Origin: an uncultured Clostridia bacterium
GTDB taxonomy: Bacteria; Bacillota; Clostridia; Christensenellales; Aristaeellaceae
Assembly (NCBI GenBank): GCA_904420265.1
Contig: CAJFUU010000302.1
Coordinates: 1-19,985 of the forward strand
Reading direction: 5' to 3'
DNA: 19,985 nucleotides
Made by a program: the position numbers and the translations under genes. A model generated the notes under the pieces. The model saw only the letters and a list, made by a program, of their open reading frames with translations, was not told where the DNA came from and ran no database searches. Below, in pieces: positions 14,905 to 19,985 of the stretch (the first letter of the stretch is position 1; each line of letters opens with the position of its first letter).

Positions 14905-15965
14905 GGGCGCGTGTCTGTGTCTGCACAAATGACGCCTCTGCACCCCTCGCCAATCGCCGCGAATGCGCCGGCTTCGCGGCGCGCACAACGTATTGCCGCG
15001 GCCTTTCCCCTTCCTGTGTGCGTCGCATAGCTTGCGTCAAAATCGCCTTTTTATAGATTGACCTCAAACGTCCTCCTGATGTGGTGCGGGCTTGCGTTTG
15101 GGCTACGTGTCCGTATCTGTGCAAGCTACGTCTCGCTCTCTCCTACAAATTCACCGCGGGTGCGCTGGCTTCGCGATACTTTCAATGTGCCGTTGCAGGG
15201 CAGACATACCCCCTTTCCTGCACCCGTCTAGCCTGCGCCAAGATCGCCTTCCATAAGCCGCCTGCAAGCGTTCTGAGCCGGTGCAGGCTCGCGTTTGGAT
15301 TGCGTACCATATCCGTGCAAGCAACGCATCGCTCCTCCCCAAAACGCCGCGGATGCGCCGGTTTCGCGGCGTGCTCAATGTGCCGCCATTGCATGCTCCC
15401 TTCCTGCGCGCGTCGCATAATGCTTGCACCGGGGCATGCCCTTTCATGAGTTGCCCGGAAGCATCCTGAAATGATGAAAATGTTGGTTTTAAGGCATTCC
15501 GCGTTTCCCAAAGTGACACCACCTACGCTTTCTCCCAAAACCGCTGCGAATGCCCCAGCCTTGCGGCGCTCCCAATGTGTTGCTGCGGCATACCCTCTTC
15601 CTGCTCCTGTCACATATGCTTGCGCTGGGGCATGCCTTTTCATGGGTTTGCACGCAAACATTTTCCCTTCCGCTGGAGCCTACCCTTCCAAATGCTGCCC
15701 GCAAGCATCCTGAAACGGCGCAGGCTTGCGTTTGGGCTGGGTGTCCGTGTCTGCACGAATGACGCCCCGTTCTTCCTCATCCCCCACACCAATCGCCGCG
15801 GGTGCGCTGGCTTCGCGGCGCGTCCAATGTGCCGCCGCGGCTTATCCCCTTCCTGCGTGTCGCATGTGCTTGCACCAAAACACACCTTTCATGCGCTGCC
15901 CGCAAACATGGATTTTGCATTGCGCCGCATTCTCCCAAAGCGACACCCGGATCTCTGTCCAGGCA
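14905..15965. repeat. Degenerate tandem repeat array, about five units of roughly 195-250 bases
   Basis: Five related units can be aligned by eye: about 14905-15084, 15085-15282, 15283-15475, 15476-15717 and 15718-15924, with a partial sixth head to about 15965. Shared blocks, in order, are a head GCTTGCGTTTGGGCT, a GTGTCCGTGTCTGCAC block, a hairpin CGCCGCG...CGCGGCG, CAATGTGCCGCC, CCCTTCCTGCG, GTCGCAT, GCTTGCACC and CCCGCAAGCATCCTGAAA. The hairpins start near 14955, 15154, 15345, 15542 and 15794, giving spacings near 195 bases except for the longer fourth unit. Three copies keep a perfect 7-8 base stem (14955-14981, 15345-15371, 15794-15820), the fourth keeps a shorter one with a G-U pair, and the second is decayed. 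No convincing gene occupies the region; short open frames such as those giving AAKPAHPRR-like peptides only mirror the repeat. Confidence 0.75.
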
Positions 15966-15995
15966 GCATCTTCTTTGTCCCGGCCCGCGCCCTTC

Positions 15996-16044
15996 AAAAA
16001 ACAAAACCGGCGCGTCGGAGGCGTTTGCCTGCGTTCGCGCCGGT
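15996..16044 (-). terminator. Rho-independent terminator of the MFS transporter gene
   Basis: On the minus strand a stem ACCGGCGCG/CGCGCCGGT (16036-16044 with 16006-16014) is followed by TTTTGTTTTTT. It lies about 90 bases after the MFS stop codon. Confidence 0.8.
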
Positions 16045-16048
16045 CTTT

Positions 16049-16067
16049 CGGGACGAAAAACGTCCCG
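16049..16067 (-). other. Small perfect hairpin between the MFS gene and its terminator
   Basis: CGGGACG and CGTCCCG (16049-16055, 16061-16067) form a 7-pair stem with a 5-base loop in the trailer of the MFS transcript. It may stabilise the 3' end; no T run of its own belongs to it. Confidence 0.4.
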
Positions 16068-16132
16068 CCATGGTTGAAATCGTCTGAGAGGGCGAGCAAC
16101 CCCGCCTTTGTTCCGCTTTCAGGGGCAGTCGC

Positions 16133-17482
16133 TCAGGAAAGTTCCGCATCTGCCGCCCGCTTCGACCGTCCGGCATCGTCGCGCTGAACCAGCTTCGTCT
16201 GAAGGCGTTTTTCGCGTTCGGCGGCGTTCAGGACCAGTTGGAACACCACCGTTACCACCAGAATTACGCCGCACAGCACCAGCAGCATCGGCTTGTAGGA
16301 ACCCATGGCGTCATAGGACCAGTTGGTCAGGGGTGCGCCGACGGCGTATCCCGCCGTGTTGACCGACACCATAATGCCCAACATCTTGTCATAGGAGCGG
16401 TTGCCGAACAGGTCTCCCGTAATCAACGGCAGCATAATCGTCTCCAGCGGCAGCGCCAGCGAGGCGAGCACGGCATAAGTCATGGCCATGGCCTTTCCCG
16501 CCGCTGAATTTGTCAAAACTGCCAGCAGGAAAATAGCCAGTACGGCGGCCGCTTCGCTGATGATTATGGAGATGCGCAGGCCAAAGCGGTCGTGCATCAC
16601 GCCACTGAGGAATTTAAAGCCCGTCAGCGTCAGGGAATGCACGCTGACCACGATGGCGACGTAGGCCGGATCCAGGCCGACATCGCGCATGTGCGCCGCG
16701 CTGATGCCCGAAACGCCCTGCAACACCATGCCGGTGAGGAAAACGCCAATGGCGGCGAAATAAAAGTACGGCTTTTTGAAAATCTCCCCGTGTTCCAGGC
16801 CTTCCCATTGGGTGGACGCGCGGCGCGGGCGGTGCTTTGCGGCCGCGCCCTCCGGCGCGCCCTTTTCCCGGAACAGCGCCAGAACCAGCACCGCCGCAAC
16901 GGCCAGAATCACGGCCACCAGCCGATAGGCGTCGCGATACCCGAAGGGATTGCCCTCCTGGTAGATAATCGGCGATACAATCTGCGTGGCCACCGCCGCG
17001 CCGATGCCGTTGGCGGCCAATACGATGCCCATGATCTTGCCGCTATGCTCCGGCCAGCGCCGATGCACCACGCAGCCGACCATTGTCGTCGTGGTCCAGC
17101 TCAGCCCCAGCCCCAGGAACATGCCGCCCAGATAAAATATATAGATGTGCTCGGCATACGCATACAAAAGCGAGGAAACAATCAGCGCGCCAAAGCCGGC
17201 GGCAATCATCTTTTTTGTGCCGAATTTGCCAACCAACGTGCCGAAGAAGAGGTTGACAATCGCCGTGGTTACAAAGCGGCAGCTGTCGCTGATGGAAAAC
17301 AGGCTGCGCTTGATGTCCAGCGCCTCCGTAATCGCGGCAAGATAGATGCTCTTGTTGGAACTGCAAAAGCCAAGGCAGACGAATACCATCAAAAACAGCG
17401 CCGCGATGCTTCCCCATCCGCGCGCGTCCCACGGCCGTCCTTCTTTTCGCGCCAGGCCCGCGCGGCTCGACTGTTTTTGCAT
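16133..17482 (-). CDS. MFS transporter, OFA (oxalate/formate antiporter)-like
   Basis: This 449-residue membrane carrier has about 12 predicted helices and the two MFS halves. The loop-2 motif A appears as GTLVGKFGTKKM (about 82-93) and again in the second half as SGVMHDRFGLRI. The stretch HRRWPEHSGKIMGIVLAANGIGAAV resembles the OFA/monocarboxylate branch, whose known members exchange small carboxylates; the true substrate here is unknown. Long charged tails (residues 1-22 and after about 420) are cytoplasmic. The ATG at 17482 has a modest GGAG site about 10 bases upstream; translation may be weak. It is monocistronic between its promoter and the terminator at 15996-16044. Given the neighbours, import of an acyl-amino acid or export of a cleavage product is conceivable, but that is inference. 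Confidence 0.88.
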   Translation of the reverse strand: MQKQSSRAGLARKEGRPWDARGWGSIAALFLMVFVCLGFCSSNKSIYLAAITEALDIKRSLFSISDSCRFVTTAIVNLFFGTLVGKFGTKKMIAAGFGALIVSSLLYAYAEHIYIFYLGGMFLGLGLSWTTTTMVGCVVHRRWPEHSGKIMGIVLAANGIGAAVATQIVSPIIYQEGNPFGYRDAYRLVAVILAVAAVLVLALFREKGAPEGAAAKHRPRRASTQWEGLEHGEIFKKPYFYFAAIGVFLTGMVLQGVSGISAAHMRDVGLDPAYVAIVVSVHSLTLTGFKFLSGVMHDRFGLRISIIISEAAAVLAIFLLAVLTNSAAGKAMAMTYAVLASLALPLETIMLPLITGDLFGNRSYDKMLGIMVSVNTAGYAVGAPLTNWSYDAMGSYKPMLLVLCGVILVVTVVFQLVLNAAEREKRLQTKLVQRDDAGRSKRAADAELS

Positions 17483-17549
17483 AATCCGCTCACTCCAATT
17501 CGCCAGAAAGGTCGTTCTGTTTTTCCGCCATAATATCTCACATATCGCA

Positions 17550-17589
17550 GTATTTTTCCGTATTTTTGCGTATCATGCATTTCCGTATC
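17550..17589. repeat. Short direct repeats in the MFS leader
   Basis: GTATTTTTCC, GTATTTTTGC and GTAT follow one another with a 10-base period, then CCGTATC recurs at 17583-17589. The spacing equals one helical turn, which suits a protein-binding site, and the region is just downstream of the predicted MFS promoter. Confidence 0.4.
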
Positions 17590-17610
17590 AAAATTATTTT
17601 TTCTTATTTT

Positions 17611-17639
17611 ATTATATAGCTGTATTCTATGAACCACAA
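17611..17639 (-). promoter_or_regulatory. Possible promoter of the MFS transporter gene
   Basis: On the minus strand TTGTGG (17639-17634), 17 bases, TATAAT (17616-17611), in an AT-rich stretch about 130 bases before the start codon. The -35 match is only partial. Confidence 0.45.
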
Positions 17640-17726
17640 TCGGCCAACTCCACAAAATTCTCCTGGAAATAGTGCGAAACTCATCCGCAATATTTTAGAA
17701 AAATATCCGCAATTCCCCCGCAAATC

Positions 17727-17764
17727 AAAACGTCCCGCCACCCCGGGCGGGCATGAGGCGGGAC
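17727..17764 (-). terminator. Duplicated terminator-like hairpin, copy 1
   Basis: GTCCCGCC (17732-17739) pairs with GGCGGGAC (17757-17764); on the minus strand it is followed by GTTTTGATTTG. It backs up the equivalent hairpin in copy 2. Confidence 0.6.
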
Positions 17765-17900
17765 ATCGGAAAAGCGTTTTTGCCGTTTGGCGAAGGGCGG
17801 CATGGCATCGCGCCAAGGCGAAACACCAATCCGCCGATACTTTTGACAACGAGGGCAGCGTTATAGGCGAAACATCCTGCCCGGGCGATTCCCGCAAATC

Positions 17901-17938
17901 AAAACGCCCCGCCAGCCCGGGCGGGCATGGGGCGGGAC
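17901..17938 (-). terminator. Terminator-like hairpin after the deacylase gene, copy 2
   Basis: GCCCCGCC (17906-17913) pairs with GGCGGGAC (17931-17938) with one mismatch, followed on the minus strand by GTTTTGATTTG, about 100 bases after the deacylase stop. Confidence 0.55.
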
Positions 17939-18037
17939 ATCGGGAAAGCGTTTTTGCCGTTTGGCGAAGGGAGGCTGCGCCGCTCTAGACCAAGGCGAAA
18001 CCTCCGCCCGCAGACGCTTTTGACAACGGGAGTAGCG

Positions 18038-19630
18038 TTACAGGCGAAACACCCTGCCCGGGCGATTCGCGGTAAAGCGACCGTGATCCAGCACCAGCTC
18101 GCCGTTCACCAACACAAAATCAATGCCGTCGGGCGTGCGGGTTGGCTCTGCATAGGTGGCGTGGTCGGCAATGGCGGCGGCGTCGAACACGGTAATGGTG
18201 GCGTCATAGCCGGGGCGGACATAGCCAAAGCGATCGCCGGCGCCCATGAGCGCGGCGGGCAGCGCAGTGATTTTGTATACCGCATCCTCCAACGGCATCA
18301 GCTTATGTTCGCGTACCAGCCGCAAAAAGCGCGGGAACGCGCCGGTATAGCGCGGGTGCTGTTTTCCGAAGGGGCGGTGCAAATCGTAGGCCGCGCCATC
18401 CGAGCAAACGCATATATCCCGCCGGGCCATAATGCGCAAAAGGTCGCCCTCGTCCATGCACTTATACAGGCACTGCACGCGCCCGCCGCATTCTATGAGC
18501 ATGCGGCGGATGCCCTCCAGCAGGGGAAGCCCCATCTCCCTGGCAATTTGCGGCAGCGTCTTTCCCAGGTATTCGGGATGATCGGCTAGCGGCGTGCTGG
18601 AAACGGTGATGTCTTCCGGGTCGCAGCGGTCGTACATCGCAGGCAGCCCACCCTCGGTAATGCGGGCAAAGGTTTCGTCGTCCCTGAGCCGCGCCACCAG
18701 CGCTTCGTAGCCGCCGTCCATCGCCCAACGCGGGAAACAGGAGGTCAACGCGGAGGATGAGGACGTATAGGGATACTGGTCGCAGTGTATGCGCGCCCCA
18801 CGGGCGCGGGCCAGGTCGATCTTCGCCAGCAATTCGTCCGCGCGGCCCCACTGCGCCCTTCCCATCAATTTGAGATGGGAAATTTGCAGTTTTACGCCTG
18901 TGCGCAAAGCCACGCCCACCATTTCGTCGAGCGCGTCGAACACGCCTTTGTTTTCGTTGCGCATGTGCACGGCCAGCAGCTTGTTGCGCCGGGCGACCAC
19001 ATTGGCCAGGGCCTCGATTTCCCCGGTATCGCAGAAGCTGCCCGGCGGATAGATCAGCCCCAGGGAAACGCCTGCCGCGCCCTGCTCAAGCATGCGGTCG
19101 AGCAGGGCGCACATCTTTTCCAGTTCCGCCCTGGTCATCTGCCGCATTTCCCAACCGATCACATAGCTGCGCAGCGTGCCATGGCCAATCAGCGCGCCAA
19201 GGTTGATGGAAACGCCGCGGCGTTCGACTTCCTCAATGTAGCCGGCCATGTCGCGCGCGGGAAAGGTTTCGGGATTGAGTTCAGAAACCGGAAGCACGCT
19301 GGACTGGTTGAGCAGCGTGGCCTCAAGGTTGCGCGCGCAGGTGGGGATCGGGGAAATGCCGCACTGCCCCACCAGTTCAAAGGCCACCCCGCCCACCAGC
19401 TTGGCTTCCATGGTGGGCGTAACGAGATAGGAGACGTCCGAATGGCTGTGGATATCCACAAAGCCGGGCGCTACGACGTGTCCGACCGCGTCGTAAACCG
19501 CGCGGGCGGGTTTCTCCGCATCCCGCGAAATTTCGGCGATTTTGCCGCCCTGGATATAGACGCACGCGGCATACGGCTTCGCGCGCGAGCCATCGACCAC
19601 GATTCCATTGCGAATGGCTGCATCAAACAT
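18038..19630 (-). CDS. N-acyl-D-amino-acid deacylase (D-aminoacylase family)
   Basis: This 530-residue zinc amidohydrolase releases D-amino acids from N-acyl-D-amino acids. Family features are clear: PGFVDIHSHSD (H61, H63), the metal-binding Cys in GQCGIS (C90), VHMRNE (H222), QISHLK (H252), DQYPYTSSSSAL near 284-295, catalytic Asp in CSDGAA (D411), HPRYTGAFPRFL near 425-436, and a C-terminal beta-sandwich (RPGYDATITVFD, VLVNGELVLDHGRFT). Length matches the family. Two ATGs are possible; I choose the one at 19630 (MFDAAIRNG), eight bases after GGAGG and matching the usual family start, over the one at 19636, which is only two bases from it. No signal peptide is present, so it is cytoplasmic. 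Its last nine codons lie inside a tandem duplication. I see no strong promoter; the frame upstream gives no gene. Confidence 0.95.
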   Translation of the reverse strand: MFDAAIRNGIVVDGSRAKPYAACVYIQGGKIAEISRDAEKPARAVYDAVGHVVAPGFVDIHSHSDVSYLVTPTMEAKLVGGVAFELVGQCGISPIPTCARNLEATLLNQSSVLPVSELNPETFPARDMAGYIEEVERRGVSINLGALIGHGTLRSYVIGWEMRQMTRAELEKMCALLDRMLEQGAAGVSLGLIYPPGSFCDTGEIEALANVVARRNKLLAVHMRNENKGVFDALDEMVGVALRTGVKLQISHLKLMGRAQWGRADELLAKIDLARARGARIHCDQYPYTSSSSALTSCFPRWAMDGGYEALVARLRDDETFARITEGGLPAMYDRCDPEDITVSSTPLADHPEYLGKTLPQIAREMGLPLLEGIRRMLIECGGRVQCLYKCMDEGDLLRIMARRDICVCSDGAAYDLHRPFGKQHPRYTGAFPRFLRLVREHKLMPLEDAVYKITALPAALMGAGDRFGYVRPGYDATITVFDAAAIADHATYAEPTRTPDGIDFVLVNGELVLDHGRFTANRPGRVFRL

Positions 19631-19636
19631 CGGCAT

Positions 19637-19944
19637 TTCCTCCCTTCATCATCCGGCAAAACGCAACAAAGACGACGAAACCATCCGCCCCAGCGCGGCC
19701 TTAAAACCGGCCGTCGCCCGCGCTTTGCCGCCGCCTTTGCCATGGTTCCCGCAAAGCAGGCGAGCAACCGGACGCGCCTTTTGGGCAGGCGGCGCAATCC
19801 TGAAACGAACGGAAACGCGCCGCCCTCCTCTGCCGCGATTGCGCTTTGCTTTCGCGTTTCGGAACGCTACGCGTTTCCCGGCTTTTTTTCATCAAACCGC
19901 CGGCGCTTTCCCCCTTCTTTCCCGAAGGCAACGCGCTTCCGCCC
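19637..19944. other. Gene-free stretch upstream of the deacylase
   Basis: No recognisable gene on either strand. The minus strand has a GGAGG before the deacylase and TTGTTGCGTTTTG near 19650-19665, but no convincing -10 box. An imperfect hairpin near 19861-19878 followed by a T run (about 19883-19889) could be a plus-strand terminator, yet no plus-strand gene precedes it. Confidence 0.45.
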
Positions 19945-19985
19945 TCAGTCGCGATCCAGATTCCTCGGCAGCAGCGCCTGATAAA
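19945..19985 (-). CDS. Possible C-terminal end of a further minus-strand gene (partial)
   Basis: From the right edge one minus-strand frame reads YQALLPRNLDRD and then TGA (19945-19947). Its third-base GC preference resembles neighbouring genes. Twelve codons are far too few to identify it, so this is tentative; if real, the gene lies upstream of the deacylase in the same direction. Confidence 0.3.
   Translation of the reverse strand, partial: YQALLPRNLDRD

Larger units (their letters stand above)
17719..18068. repeat. Tandem duplication (174-177 base period) including the 3' end of the deacylase gene
   Basis: Copy 1 (17719-17892) and copy 2 (17893-18068) align along their length. I count four differences in the first 79 bases; the middle is more diverged and the last 30 bases are again close. 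Copy 2 contains the final codons of the deacylase gene (NRPGRVFRL then TAA, stop at 18038-18040). Copy 1 retains the same codons as NRPGRMFRL and a TAA at 17861-17863, without the rest of the gene. Each copy also carries a terminator-like hairpin, so the duplication copied the gene end plus terminator. Confidence 0.9.

Noticed and set aside
14905..15965. CRISPR array
   Set aside because: Repeats are about 195 bases, degenerate and head-to-tail without unique spacers, and there are no cas genes.
14406..16187. Several open frames on both strands inside the repeat array, giving peptides with AAKPAHPRR or CAGFAAR
   Set aside because: The peptide similarity follows the DNA repeat and appears on both strands. 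None has a convincing ribosome binding site, fold or family pattern, and the open frames shift between units.
16592..17533. Plus-strand open frame opposite the MFS gene
   Set aside because: The MFS protein on the minus strand has clear membrane helices and motifs, while the plus-strand translation is a charged, low-similarity shadow.
19861..19890. Plus-strand terminator near the right edge
   Set aside because: The hairpin is imperfect and no plus-strand gene ends before it, so I list it only in the description of the gene-free stretch.
19701..19931. 76-residue minus-strand frame before the deacylase
   Set aside because: It is Arg/Ser/Lys-rich with no motif or ribosome binding site and looks like chance coding capacity.

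Overview
The window looks like chromosome from a GC-rich, Gram-positive-type gut bacterium of the Firmicutes (Clostridia; I would guess an uncultured Christensenellales-like lineage). The reasons are strong AGGAGG ribosome binding sites before nearly every gene, a YesL/DUF624 protein beside a sugar ABC transporter, a LacI-type regulator, and consensus sigma-A promoters. The taxonomic guess is inference. I see no tRNA, rRNA, CRISPR array, transposase or phage gene.

Layout. Positions 1-3531 (minus) hold one operon, read right to left: two sugar-type ABC permeases, a TOBE-containing ATPase and a DUF624 membrane protein that runs off the left edge. A 436-base divergent promoter region separates it from plus-strand genes: a neutral-ceramidase-family hydrolase (3968-5485), a secreted solute-binding protein (5895-7244), a LacI-family regulator (7570-8559) and a FucI/AraA-like sugar isomerase relative (8680-10041). 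A strong bidirectional terminator ends this block against a convergent UlaG-like metallo-beta-lactamase-fold hydrolase (10105-10926, minus). Divergent from that come an M20 amidohydrolase (11421-12761) and a second, diverged ceramidase-family paralog (12941-14398). About 1.7 kb without a recognisable gene follows (14399-16132). It contains an orphan terminator and a degenerate tandem array of about five units of roughly 195 bases. An OFA-like MFS transporter (16133-17482, minus) and an N-acyl-D-amino-acid deacylase (18038-19630, minus) come next, separated by a roughly 175-base tandem duplication that copies the deacylase's last codons and its terminator. A few codons of another minus-strand gene may enter at the right edge.

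Taken together this reads as a catabolic island. An ABC importer with its own binding protein and an MFS carrier bring in substrate. Four predicted hydrolases from three folds (two ceramidase-like, one M20, one D-aminoacylase) could cleave amide-linked acyl or amino-acid groups. A lactonase-like hydrolase and an aldose/ketose isomerase relative would process the carbohydrate part, with a LacI-type regulator in the middle. The substrate is unknown; an N-acylated sugar, a sphingolipid- or glycolipid-derived compound, or a D-amino-acid conjugate would fit. The most unusual points are the replaced nucleophile position in both ceramidase-family proteins, the two repeat structures, and a CGTTTG element recurring in several promoters.
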